Of a stretch of DNA of 64,000 nucleotides, positions 28,527 through 37,556 are shown one piece after another. The translations under genes were made by a program, and so were the position numbers. Numbering within the stretch: the first letter of the stretch is position 1; every line of letters begins with the position of its first letter. Origin of the DNA: CAWGYT01 sp963826795. Its GTDB lineage: Bacteria > Planctomycetota > Planctomycetia > Pirellulales > Pirellulaceae. The notes under the pieces are model-generated. The model did not search any database. It was not told where the DNA came from and was given only the letters and a program-made list of their open reading frames with translations. The stretch spans positions 558,001 to 622,000 of the forward strand of contig CAWGYT010000009.1 in assembly GCA_963826795.1 (NCBI GenBank), read 5' to 3'.

Positions 28527-29076
28527 CGAGGCCGCGCGTCTCGGGTCGGCGCCCGTCCCGGTCAAAATGATCTCGGTGCTGACCCTGCTGGTCGCCTTCG
28601 CGGGCCACGCGATGCGCGCCGACGAGCCCGCGCCGAAGGATGACTCGGCGGACCAAGGCGAGGAGTCGTCGCAAGCCGACGCTCCCTTGTTCGAGGTCAT
28701 CTCGTTGGAAGGGCAGGTCGTCTGGTTCGCCGACGCGCTCCAGCAGCAGCTTGGCGTCCAACTGGTTCCCAGTGCCCGCGAGAGTCTGCTAGCGCTCCGC
28801 ACCGCCCGTGGTGAAATCCTGCCGCTGATCGAGGATCTGCGCGGCCACTCCTTTCGCGTCGACCCTCGCTTGCGTCAGATGCGGGTTGAGTTGCTCGTCC
28901 GCCGGTACCAGGCCACTCCGGCCGTTCAGATTCTCAGGATTTACGAGGTCACCGAAGAAGGCAAGTGGCAAGTGGATTACTGGTGCGACATCTGTTCGAT
29001 CGCGATGTACGAGGCCGGGCCGTGCAGTTGCTGCCAGCAGGAAAACCGCCTGCGAAAACGAAAAGTGCAGGACTAG
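28513..29076 (+). CDS. Exported protein with a Cys-rich C-terminus
   Basis: 187 residues from MRKNSEAARLGSAPVPVKMI. I chose this start because it gives a basic n-region and the hydrophobic core ISVLTLLVAFAGHA, with cleavage near MRA-DE; an internal ATG at 28567 would also keep the core. The mature protein has an acidic linker, then FEVISLEGQVVWFADALQQQ and a predicted strand-rich region, ending in WCDICSIAMYEAGPCSCCQQ. Six Cys near the end suggest metal binding or disulphides. It overlaps the previous gene by 14 bp, which suggests translational coupling. No family recognised. Confidence 0.7.
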   Translation: MRKNSEAARLGSAPVPVKMISVLTLLVAFAGHAMRADEPAPKDDSADQGEESSQADAPLFEVISLEGQVVWFADALQQQLGVQLVPSARESLLALRTARGEILPLIEDLRGHSFRVDPRLRQMRVELLVRRYQATPAVQILRIYEVTEEGKWQVDYWCDICSIAMYEAGPCSCCQQENRLRKRKVQD

Positions 29077-29092
29077 CGGACGAGTCGGTCGA

Positions 29093-29998
29093 CTAGCGCT
29101 GCCTCGGTGGGCCCTGCTGACGCTCGCGGAACTTCTTCCAGGTCAGGATCTCGACGCCTTCCTGCTCGATCACGGCCTGAATTTCCGGGTCCATAAAGAT
29201 CCGGCGGTCGCTGTCGCGGATGTCGACGCTGCTGGTGATCGCTCGCAGCTCGGGATCATCGTATCCGCAATGAATGATGATCTCCGTGACTCCCGGTTCG
29301 AGGCCTCGAAGCACCTCGATGTACTTCGATTTTCGCTGCTCGTACGAACCGCGTTCGTAGTACTGAAAGACCTCGTCCAGAATCGGCAGCGAGGCTTCCT
29401 GGAGCGGACCGAGGATCCGCAGGGCCTCGGGGAAGTCCGCTTCGAGTTTATTGCGGGACGTTGGCCGAACGGCCAGCACGGGTAAGTCGTATTCCAAGCC
29501 CAGCTTGACGTACAGCCGGGCGAGATCGGGACGGCAGAAGGCCGAGCCCATGTGGGTATCGAGGTGACTCAGCGGCACGCCGAACTGCCGTGCCCGCTCG
29601 ATTTGGGCTCGCAATTCCCGCTCGGCCTCCTCCACCTTCACATGCGCGGCAACTTGTTCGACGTTGTCCCACAGAAAGCCGTGCTCATCCACCAGGCTGG
29701 GCACGGACTGTGGGTTTTCGACAGGACGCCAACGGTAAAGATTCCATTCCGCATTGAGTGTCAGGTGGATCCCGTAATCCAGCTTGGGGTTTTCCCTCGC
29801 GAATCGCGCAAACTCGGGAAACCAGGGGCACGGGACCATGATACTGGCCGACGATACGAGACCCTGCTGCATTGCGTCCTGGGTCGCGCGATTGACCGAG
29901 TGTGACATCCCCGCATCATCGGCGTGGATGATGACATATTTCTTCATGGTGGACTCCGCGGAGGGGACCAGCGACATCATCAAGACCCAAGCAAGCAC
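29093..29998 (-). CDS. YdjC/ChbG-family carbohydrate deacetylase, exported
   Basis: 301 residues, starting at GTG 29998 with ggaggag 7 nt upstream. A short signal peptide (LAWVLMMSLVPSAES) precedes the metal site YVIIHADDAGMSHSVNRATQ; LDYGIHLTLNAEW and LSHLDTHMGSAFCRP supply the other expected His/Asp ligands. The family hydrolyses N-acetyl groups from diacetylchitobiose and related oligosaccharides. Export is consistent with a planctomycete breaking down polysaccharides outside the cytoplasm. It converges on the Cys-rich exported protein (16 bp between stops). Confidence 0.9.
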   Translation of the reverse strand: MLAWVLMMSLVPSAESTMKKYVIIHADDAGMSHSVNRATQDAMQQGLVSSASIMVPCPWFPEFARFARENPKLDYGIHLTLNAEWNLYRWRPVENPQSVPSLVDEHGFLWDNVEQVAAHVKVEEAERELRAQIERARQFGVPLSHLDTHMGSAFCRPDLARLYVKLGLEYDLPVLAVRPTSRNKLEADFPEALRILGPLQEASLPILDEVFQYYERGSYEQRKSKYIEVLRGLEPGVTEIIIHCGYDDPELRAITSSVDIRDSDRRIFMDPEIQAVIEQEGVEILTWKKFRERQQGPPRQR

Positions 29999-30306
29999 GT
30001 TGATTCTCCTCCATCGGGTAAACTGCCGGTGTCTTCCGGAGTCCTATTCATGCAGAATCGGGGCGAGGTTGTGCGAGTATTTTGACAGACTCCGTGCGAA
30101 TTGCCAGCCTTCGACCTGCCACGATGTCGATGGTTCCCCGATCGGCCTTCCCTGGATCGACTTTTGAAAAAGTTGAATCGCGAGGGAAACTATAGGACCT
30201 CGGGCAACGTCTATACGAGCAGCGTGGTTCAGCTTAACGGTCCTTGCCGACGCGACGAGGTGGTTGGTCGGTTCAGGCGGAACATTGGAGCGAGAAGGTC
30301 AAAACT
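29999..30306. other. Divergent intergenic region
   Basis: About 308 bp between the divergent deacetylase and giant-protein genes. I see no gene, repeat or strong hairpin; promoters for both genes are expected here. Confidence 0.4.
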
Positions 30307-33300
30307 ATGGTTCCCAAGCGATCTGGTTGGTGGTCCACTTGTCTGGTGTTGGGATTTTGGGCGACGATAGGGGGAGGATTCCGAGGAGGACCTGTGAAGA
30401 TGGCGCGTGGTGGCGAGCTTGGATTTAGCGAGCGATTCGCCTTGGCTTCGGATCGCACGGTGCCGTTGGCCGAGCTGATTCCGGGAACCGAAGAGTACTA
30501 CTTCTATTTCTGCCTCCACTACCAGAACCTGCAGCAATTCGACCGCGTCGAGGAATTGTTGGCAAAGTGGGTCGAGCGGCACAACGTGACGGCTCGCGTG
30601 CAGCAAATCCGCAATCGGCAGGCCCTTTTGACCGCCGATCAGAATCCCCGCCAAAGTCTCGACTATCTGATCGCCACGCTGGGCTTAAGGTTTGACCACC
30701 AGCGTGAGACGATCGATCAGGCGGCCGATCTGCCAACCAGTCTGAACGCAAGCTTGATCTCCCGCGACCGCTTGCAAGCTGCGGCGCTGCAGCGACATCG
30801 GAACCGATTGAACGGATTCGAAGATACCGCGCTGCCGTGGCTGGCTGAAACCCAGCTGACCGAAGAGCAGCGGCGTGAGCTGCTGCAGCGGTTGAGCCGC
30901 CCGGACGTCGCGGGACTGGTTGCGTTGGTCGCAGCCGACCTGGACGGGCGAGGTGGCGTCACGTTCGGCAGCCATCCGATCCACCAGCAATTACTGCGAA
31001 CGCAACTCGATCAGTTGCTCGAGCGTCGTCCGTCGCTGCTCAACGAAACCGCGTTCGTCAACGTCTACCTCAGCAAGTTGCAGCCGCAGGCCGACATCGA
31101 CTGGCGGGCGAATCTGAATACGCAGCGCGACTATCTGGATTCGCTTTGGCGATTCATCTCGCGGCTGCCCGATGCTCATAACTCGCTGAAGGCCCACGTG
31201 CTTTATCATCGACTTGCCCTGGATCTGCGGCTGGGGACGTTCGATAAATCGCGACTGCTGACCTATCTGAAGCTGCCGCGAAACACGGGCTACGTGAACC
31301 CTCGCTACTTGCAGTTGCCGTCCAATCGCAATGCGTTGGCGAATCTTGGCGAAGACTTCAGCGCGGTCACGCGACTGCCCGCCGTCCAGAATGACGAGGC
31401 GGTGGTGCGTCCCTACCTGCAACACTATTTTGTGGAAGCAACCAGCTATCGCGAGTACGAAGAGTTGGTGCGCGACGACTACCTGAAAGAGCTATTTGCC
31501 GAAACAAAAATTGTCAACGGGCTGGGAAATCCGGAACAGTGGTATTCGCTGTTGCCCCCGGCGAAGTATCAAGCCTTGCGCGAACGAGTCGATCTGGACT
31601 TTGCCGCGACGAACCCCGCCAGCTTTTCGTCGTCGGACGACGTCGCTCTGGACGTCTTCGTCAAAAATGTGCCCACGCTGATCGTCAAGGTGTATCGCAT
31701 CAACGCCTTGAATTATTACCAGGACCAAGCGACTCAAATCAGCACCAATCTCAATCTGGATGGCTTGATTGCGAATCACGAGTCGACGCAGCAGCTGGAC
31801 TCCTCGCCGTTCTTGCGCGTGAGCCGCCGGTTTACCTTTCCCGAAATCGTCGAACCCGGCGTCTATGTGGTCGACTTGATCGGGAACGGGAAGAGCAGCC
31901 GGGCGTTGATTCACAAAGGTCAGCTGACGCACGTCGTCCGCGTGGGGGCAGCGGGACACGCCTTCACAGTCCTGGACGAAAATCGACAGGTCGTCTCGGA
32001 TGCGCAAATCTGGCTGGCCGGCAAGTTCTATTCCGCGAACGAAGCGGGGGAGATCGTGATTCCGTTCACGAGCCAGCCGCAGGAACAACCGATCGTCCTG
32101 CTGCACGGGTCGCTGGCGAGTCTGGCCAGCTTCCTGCATCAAACCGAGGAGTACAACCTGAGCGCCGGGATCCACGTCGAACGGGAAGCCCTCCGCAGTC
32201 GACGCGTCGCGCCGGTGCTGATTCGCCCCCAGCTGTCGATTCACGGCAATCCCATCAGCCTCAAAGCACTCGAAAACGTCACGCTGGAGATTACGTCGAT
32301 CGATCACGACGGCATTGCCTCGACGTCGACGGTTCCCAACCTCGAGTTGCGGGACGACGTCGACTTGGTGCACGAATTCCGCGTTCCGCCCCGACTGAGC
32401 TCACTGGAATTCCGCCTGAAGGCCCAAGTGACGCGGCTGGACAACGGTCAGAAACTGGCGTTGCAGACCAGCGAGAATTTCACGGTGAACCAAATCGACA
32501 AGACACATGCGGTGGAGTGCGTGCATCTGGTCAGCAATTCCGAGGGCTATCACCTGGAGGTGCTCGGCAAGACGGGCGAACCCCGCGTGAGGCGGCCGGT
32601 GCAGCTGCAGCTCAAGCACCGCGACTTTCGCGACCTGATCGAGTTGGTGCTGCGCACCGACGATGATGGCCGCGTCACGCTCGGCCAACTGCCGCAAATT
32701 ACATCGTTGACGGCAACGCTCACGGACGGCGCACCTGCCGCAAGCTGGAATTTGGACACCAATCATTTTTCGTATCACACCGTCCTGCACGCGGCGGCGG
32801 GGGAACCGATTGAGATCCCGTATGTGGGCGAAGCCACGAAAGTTGCGAGCGACGCTTTCTCGTTGCTGGAAGTGCGGGGCGAGACGTTGGTCGAAGACTT
32901 CCTCGAGTGCCTCTCGTTGGACCACCAAACGCTGCGTGTCACGGATCTTCCCGCCGGCGATTACGAGCTGAGAATCAAGGAGAGCGGGACGGCGATCCGC
33001 CTGCGAGTCACCCAGGGGAAGGTGCAGAATCGCTACGCCATCGGCTCCGCACGCGCCCTTGAACTCGGCCCCGAGCCCGCCCTGCAGATCGAATCGGTCG
33101 TCATCCAGGACGGCAAGGCGATCGTCCAGCTGGAGCATGTCACCTCGACGACCCGTGTCCACGTCCTGGCGAACACGTTCCAGCCGACGCTGGATGCCTA
33201 CGACCATCTTAGCCGCGTCGTGCACCGCGACCCCTCCTGGATCCCTCGGCGGACTCTACCCACGCTGTATGTCCAGGGACGACAGCTGGGGGATGAATTC

Positions 33301-34431
33301 CGCTATATCCTCGAACGCAAATACGCGACGAAGTTTCCCGGCAACATGCTGCAACGGCCGGAGTTGCTCTTGAATCCTTGGGATATACGTGACACCAGCA
33401 CGGCACGCGAGCAACTGGCCGAAGGCGATGAATTCGCCGCGCAAGCCCCGACGTCGCCCGCGCCGGCCCTGGCTTCCGACAAGGCCGAGGCAGAAGGGCG
33501 GCAACTCGTCGGCTTCGAGAACCTCGACTTCTTGGCGGCCGAATCCTTTCTTGAACTGAATCTCAGGCCGGACGCGGACGGCCGGGTGGTCGTCGAACTC
33601 AAGGACCTGGGCGGTCAGAACCGGCTGTACGTCGTCGCCGTCGACTTGAACCACCTGCAGCAAAAGACGGTCACGCTGGAGCCCCAGGAGCGAAGGCATT
33701 TGGATCTCCGGCTGGCGCGAGGGCTTGATCCGCAACGCCACTTCGCACTTCAAAAGCAGATCTCGGTCTACGAGGCGGACCAGACGCTCGAGATCGACAA
33801 TCTCGGCAACGGCCGTTACCAGTTGTACGACAGCCTGCCGCGCGTCTATCAACTTTACGAAACGCTGTTGCCGGAATCCCACCTGCCGGAATTCCGCTTC
33901 GTGATGAAGTGGCCGACGCTCTCGGAAGACGAAAAGCGGGAGCTGTATACGAAGTACGCCTGCCACGAGCTGAATTTCTTCATCTCGCGAAAAGACCCTG
34001 AGTTCTTCGCGGCGGTAGTTCGGCCGTACTTGAGCCACAAGCTGCACAAGACGTTCCTGGACCACTATCTGCTGGAAGGCGATCTGTCCGGCTATCTCTC
34101 GCCGTGGGACTACGAGCGACTGAATGCGGTCGAGCGACTGTTGCTGGCACGACGCATCGACGGCGAATTGAGCCGCACCCTGACATTTCTCAAGAATCAA
34201 TGGGACCAGTATCCAACGGACCAAGAGAATCTCAATCGCCTGTTCGACTCCGGACTGCTCGGCCAGGCACTGGCGGTCCCTGCTGCGGAGGAAAGAGTTC
34301 TCCAAGAGGCCCTTGAGCTCGACGCCGCTGTTCAGTTTTCTCCGGGCCGATTCGCGAAGCCTCAGCTGCGCGCCGGTGTCGCGGCGGGTCGTCCCGCGGG
34401 CCAGACGGCAAGCCGCGGGCGCGCACGATGA
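30307..34431 (+). CDS. Very large secreted protein, N-terminal part (alpha-2-macroglobulin-like layout)
   Basis: 1374 residues from MVPKRSGWWSTCLVLGFWAT (signal peptide), with gagaagg 9 nt upstream. After a helical N-terminal third, a beta-rich region has blocks such as VALDVFVKNVPTLIVKVYRI and RFTFPEIVEPGVYVVDLIGN, which resemble the stacked MG-type beta domains of alpha-2-macroglobulins. No thioester motif (CxEQ) is present. The last 50 residues turn into low-complexity Ala/Arg/Gly sequence and overlap the next ORF by 4 bp (ATGA). The next ORF lacks a signal peptide and begins in mid-domain style, so the two are probably one protein of about 2100 residues broken by a single missing base near 34420; two coupled genes is the alternative. 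Confidence 0.75.
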   Translation: MVPKRSGWWSTCLVLGFWATIGGGFRGGPVKMARGGELGFSERFALASDRTVPLAELIPGTEEYYFYFCLHYQNLQQFDRVEELLAKWVERHNVTARVQQIRNRQALLTADQNPRQSLDYLIATLGLRFDHQRETIDQAADLPTSLNASLISRDRLQAAALQRHRNRLNGFEDTALPWLAETQLTEEQRRELLQRLSRPDVAGLVALVAADLDGRGGVTFGSHPIHQQLLRTQLDQLLERRPSLLNETAFVNVYLSKLQPQADIDWRANLNTQRDYLDSLWRFISRLPDAHNSLKAHVLYHRLALDLRLGTFDKSRLLTYLKLPRNTGYVNPRYLQLPSNRNALANLGEDFSAVTRLPAVQNDEAVVRPYLQHYFVEATSYREYEELVRDDYLKELFAETKIVNGLGNPEQWYSLLPPAKYQALRERVDLDFAATNPASFSSSDDVALDVFVKNVPTLIVKVYRINALNYYQDQATQISTNLNLDGLIANHESTQQLDSSPFLRVSRRFTFPEIVEPGVYVVDLIGNGKSSRALIHKGQLTHVVRVGAAGHAFTVLDENRQVVSDAQIWLAGKFYSANEAGEIVIPFTSQPQEQPIVLLHGSLASLASFLHQTEEYNLSAGIHVEREALRSRRVAPVLIRPQLSIHGNPISLKALENVTLEITSIDHDGIASTSTVPNLELRDDVDLVHEFRVPPRLSSLEFRLKAQVTRLDNGQKLALQTSENFTVNQIDKTHAVECVHLVSNSEGYHLEVLGKTGEPRVRRPVQLQLKHRDFRDLIELVLRTDDDGRVTLGQLPQITSLTATLTDGAPAASWNLDTNHFSYHTVLHAAAGEPIEIPYVGEATKVASDAFSLLEVRGETLVEDFLECLSLDHQTLRVTDLPAGDYELRIKESGTAIRLRVTQGKVQNRYAIGSARALELGPEPALQIESVVIQDGKAIVQLEHVTSTTRVHVLANTFQPTLDAYDHLSRVVHRDPSWIPRRTLPTLYVQGRQLGDEFRYILERKYATKFPGNMLQRPELLLNPWDIRDTSTAREQLAEGDEFAAQAPTSPAPALASDKAEAEGRQLVGFENLDFLAAESFLELNLRPDADGRVVVELKDLGGQNRLYVVAVDLNHLQQKTVTLEPQERRHLDLRLARGLDPQRHFALQKQISVYEADQTLEIDNLGNGRYQLYDSLPRVYQLYETLLPESHLPEFRFVMKWPTLSEDEKRELYTKYACHELNFFISRKDPEFFAAVVRPYLSHKLHKTFLDHYLLEGDLSGYLSPWDYERLNAVERLLLARRIDGELSRTLTFLKNQWDQYPTDQENLNRLFDSGLLGQALAVPAAEERVLQEALELDAAVQFSPGRFAKPQLRAGVAAGRPAGQTASRGRAR

Positions 34432-36614
34432 GTCGCAACGAAGCGGCTTCCGACGGAGATAGCGAGAAGCTTTACCACTTCGACAGTGGGATTTCGCGTG
34501 ACTTTCTAGCTCGCAAAGAGGCAAGTACCAAGGCGTTCTTTCAGACACTGGATCGAACGAAAGAGTGGGCCGAAAACAACTACTATCGTTTGCCGATTGG
34601 CGAACAACACGCCGAATTGGTCGACGTGAATGACTTCTGGCTGGACTGGGCCCAGCACGATCCCCAGACTCCGTTCCGTTCGAGTCACTTCGCCCAGGCT
34701 TCTCAGAATTTCACCGAAGCCATGTTCTCCCTGGCCCTGCTCGACCTGCCGTTCGAGTCGCCGAAACACGAGGTCACCTTGGTGGAACAAACCATCAAGA
34801 TCCGGACGGCGGGTCCGGCGATCGTGATGCGTGAGCAGATCCAGCCGGCAAGCGAAAACGCCGAGCCGACGCCGATTCTGATCAGCCAGAATTTCTTCCG
34901 GAACGGCGAGCGGTATCGAATGGTGAATGGTCAACAGGTTGACCTGTTTGTCACGGCTGAGTTTCTGCCGCTTACGGTCTACGGCGGCGAACTGGTCGTC
35001 ACCAATCCGACCTCGAGCTCGCAAAAGCTGGATATTCTGATCCAACTGCCGGTGGGTGCCATCCCGGTGGCCAACGGCAAGTCGACGCAATCCATTCGTG
35101 TTCAGCTCGAGGCGTACAACACGCAGAAGTTGGAGTACTATTTTTACTTCCCCGTCGCCGGTGAGTTCGCCCAATTGCCGGCCCAAGTGACGCAAGGAGA
35201 CGAGCTCGTTGCCGCAGCGCCACCGATGACGTTCCGCGTGGTTGACGAACTGTCACAGATTGACCGCGAATCGTGGGATTACGTCTCCCAACGTGGGAGC
35301 AACGACGACGTGCTCGCCTATCTCGAAGCTCAGAATCTGCAGACCGTCCGGCTGGAACGAATCGCATTCCGCCTGTCGGATCCTGAGTTCTTCGAGCAAG
35401 TCGTTCGTACGCTTCGGCAACGGCACTACTACGATCAAACGATCTGGTCCTATGCCGTCAAACATCAGCGGGCGGAAGCCATTCGCGAGTTTCTGGAACA
35501 CGCCGACGCCTTTGTTCAACAGTGCGGCGTGCAGCTCGACAGTCCGTGGCTGGTCATCGATCCCGTGGTTCGTGAGTCCTACGAACACTTGGAATATCAT
35601 CCGCTTGTCAACGCCCGCGCCCACCAGGTCGGACAGCAACGCCAAATCTTGAACGATCGTTTCTTCGAGCAATACGAGCGGTGGCTGAATTTGGTGAGCT
35701 ACCAGCGAAGTCTGGCCGACCAGGATCGGTTGGTGGCGACCTACTACCTGTTGCTGCAGGATCGAATCGGCGAGGCCTTGGGACAATTCCAACAGATCGA
35801 CGCCAATCGGCTGCACACCCGGCTGCAATACGATTATTGCCTCGCGTACCTCAGCCTGAGTCAAAGTGACATGGAGACGGCACGGGCGATCGCGAACCGG
35901 TACACCGACTATCAGGTCGACCGCTGGCGGAATGCCTTCGCGGTTCTAACGAGCCAACTGGATGAGATCGAGGGCAAGAATGGTGTCCTGATCGATCCGT
36001 CGGACCGCAACCAAATCCAGGACCGCATGGCGGCCACGGAGGCCAGTTTCGATTTCGAGATCGACGCCAAGACGATCAAGTTGAATTCACGGCAACTTGA
36101 ACGCGTCGAGGTTCGCTACTATCTGATGGACATCGAGTTACTCTTCAGCCGAAACCCATTCGTCCAGCAGCACCAAGGGCAGTTTTCCTACATCGCGCCC
36201 AATGCGGTCGAGACGTTGGAGTTGGATCCAACTTCGGGACGCCTGGAACATGAACTGCCGGCCGAGCTTCAGAACCAGAATATCCTGATCGAGATCGAAG
36301 GGGCCGGCAAACGGCAATCACGGCCCTATTACTCAAATGCGTTATCCGTCCAGCTAATCGAGAACTACGGTCAGCTTCGCGTGACCAGCCCGAAAGATGA
36401 CGCTCCGCTTTCGACCGTTTACTGCAAAGTTTACGCTCGGACCAAGGACGGCCAGACGATCTTTTACAAGGATGGCTACACGGACCTGCGAGGCCGTTTC
36501 GACTACGCCACACTCAGCACCAACATGCTGGATACGGTGGATCGCTTTGCGGTCTTGATCCTGAGCGACGAGTCGGGAGCCACCGTGCGCGAGGTCGCGC
36601 CGCCTCAGCGGTAG
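34428..36614 (+). CDS. Very large secreted protein, C-terminal part
   Basis: 728 residues. There is no signal peptide, although the partner ORF upstream is secreted. The region GPAIVMREQIQPASENAEPT, then LISQNFFRNGERYR, and FLPLTVYGGELVVTNPTSSS looks beta-sandwich rich. The middle is helical and repeat-like (VSYQRSLADQDRLVATYYLL, QDRIGEALGQFQQIDANRL), similar to TPR hairpins. The end VYCKVYARTKDGQTIFYKDG, YTDLRGRFDYATLS is a typical beta-domain that processes or displays. No catalytic motif was found. ATGA overlap with the ORF before it; see that entry for the frameshift interpretation. Confidence 0.75.
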   Translation: MSRNEAASDGDSEKLYHFDSGISRDFLARKEASTKAFFQTLDRTKEWAENNYYRLPIGEQHAELVDVNDFWLDWAQHDPQTPFRSSHFAQASQNFTEAMFSLALLDLPFESPKHEVTLVEQTIKIRTAGPAIVMREQIQPASENAEPTPILISQNFFRNGERYRMVNGQQVDLFVTAEFLPLTVYGGELVVTNPTSSSQKLDILIQLPVGAIPVANGKSTQSIRVQLEAYNTQKLEYYFYFPVAGEFAQLPAQVTQGDELVAAAPPMTFRVVDELSQIDRESWDYVSQRGSNDDVLAYLEAQNLQTVRLERIAFRLSDPEFFEQVVRTLRQRHYYDQTIWSYAVKHQRAEAIREFLEHADAFVQQCGVQLDSPWLVIDPVVRESYEHLEYHPLVNARAHQVGQQRQILNDRFFEQYERWLNLVSYQRSLADQDRLVATYYLLLQDRIGEALGQFQQIDANRLHTRLQYDYCLAYLSLSQSDMETARAIANRYTDYQVDRWRNAFAVLTSQLDEIEGKNGVLIDPSDRNQIQDRMAATEASFDFEIDAKTIKLNSRQLERVEVRYYLMDIELLFSRNPFVQQHQGQFSYIAPNAVETLELDPTSGRLEHELPAELQNQNILIEIEGAGKRQSRPYYSNALSVQLIENYGQLRVTSPKDDAPLSTVYCKVYARTKDGQTIFYKDGYTDLRGRFDYATLSTNMLDTVDRFAVLILSDESGATVREVAPPQR

Positions 36615-36680
36615 AGCGGGGGCAAGTTCGAGACGACATAGGGCGAGTCAGGTCGCAGACATACGCGACGCCGCTCATCC

Positions 36681-37485
36681 GGCAGGATGTCACCTCTCCC
36701 GCGACCGGGAGAGGTCGACGCGCAGCGGCGGGTGAGGGGGACGACCTGTGTGACGCCCCTCATCCGGCCTTCGGCCACCTTCTCCCGCAAGGGGAGAAGG
36801 GACAAGGGTGTGTCACACTCGCACGCACGGGGAGAAGGGACGGCAGGATGTCACCTCTCCCGCGACCGGGAGAGGTCGACGCGCAGCGGCGGGTGAGGGC
36901 CAGCACCCCGCCGCGACCCCTCATCCGGCCTTCGGCCACCTTCTCCCGCAAGGGGAGAAGGGACAAGGGTGTGTCACCCTCGCACGCACGGGGAGAAGGG
37001 ACGGCAGGATGTCACCTCTCCCGCGACCGGGAGAGGTCGACGCGCAGCGGCGGGTGAGGGCCAGCACCCCGCCGCGACCCCTCATCCGGCCTTCGGCCAC
37101 CTTCTCCCGCAAGGGGAGAAGGGACAGGAGTGTGTCACCCTCGCACGCACGGGGAGAAGGGACGGCAGGATGTCACCTCTCCCGCGACCGGGAGAGGTCG
37201 ACGCGCAGCGGCGGGTGAGGGCCAGCACCCCGCCGCGACCCCTCATCCGGCCTTCGGCCACCTTCTCCCGCAAGGGGAGAAGGGACAGGGGTGTGGCACC
37301 CTCTCTCGCACGCAGAGAAGAGACAGCAGGATGTCACCTCTCCCGCGACCGGGAGAGGTCGACGCGCAGCGGCGGGTGAGGGCCAGCACCCCGCCGCGAC
37401 CCCTCATCCGGCCTTCGGCCACCTTCTCCCGCAAGGGGAGAAGGGACAGGGGTGTGTCACCCTCTCTCGCACGCAGAGAAGGGAC
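36681..37485 (+). repeat. Five tandem copies of a 161-bp palindromic (BIME-like) unit
   Basis: Copies begin at 36681, 36842, 37003, 37164 and 37325 with exact 161-bp spacing. Each has two imperfect palindromes: ctctcccgcgaccgggagag, and cttctcccgcaaggggagaag; between them is cgcgcagcggcgggtgaggg and ctcatccggccttcggccac. The first copy differs in its middle and the last in the tail. The unit length is not a multiple of three, so the overlapping ORFs on both strands are artefacts. The array fills the space between the giant gene and mutS (convergent), where it could act as a transcription barrier. Confidence 0.95.
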
Positions 37486-37547
37486 AGGCTGCGAGAAGGG
37501 GCAGGCTGCGAGAAGGGACAGGCTGCGAGAAGGGACAGGCTGCGACG
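37482..37547 (+). repeat. 17-bp microrepeat (gagaagggacaggctgc)
   Basis: Four near-perfect copies follow the 161-bp array directly, apparently grown from its last bases (agagaagggacagg), and end a few bases before the mutS stop codon. Confidence 0.9.
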
Positions 37548-37556
37548 ATTCCCACG

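Noticed and set aside
31492..32373. Long ORFs antisense or out of frame inside the giant secreted protein gene (also 33256-34548 and 31539-32666)
   Set aside because: They are shadows of a high-GC coding frame; no start sites or domains.
36681..37485. CRISPR array or rRNA-like tandem genes
   Set aside because: The 161-bp units are identical along their whole length, with no alternation of repeat and variable spacer.
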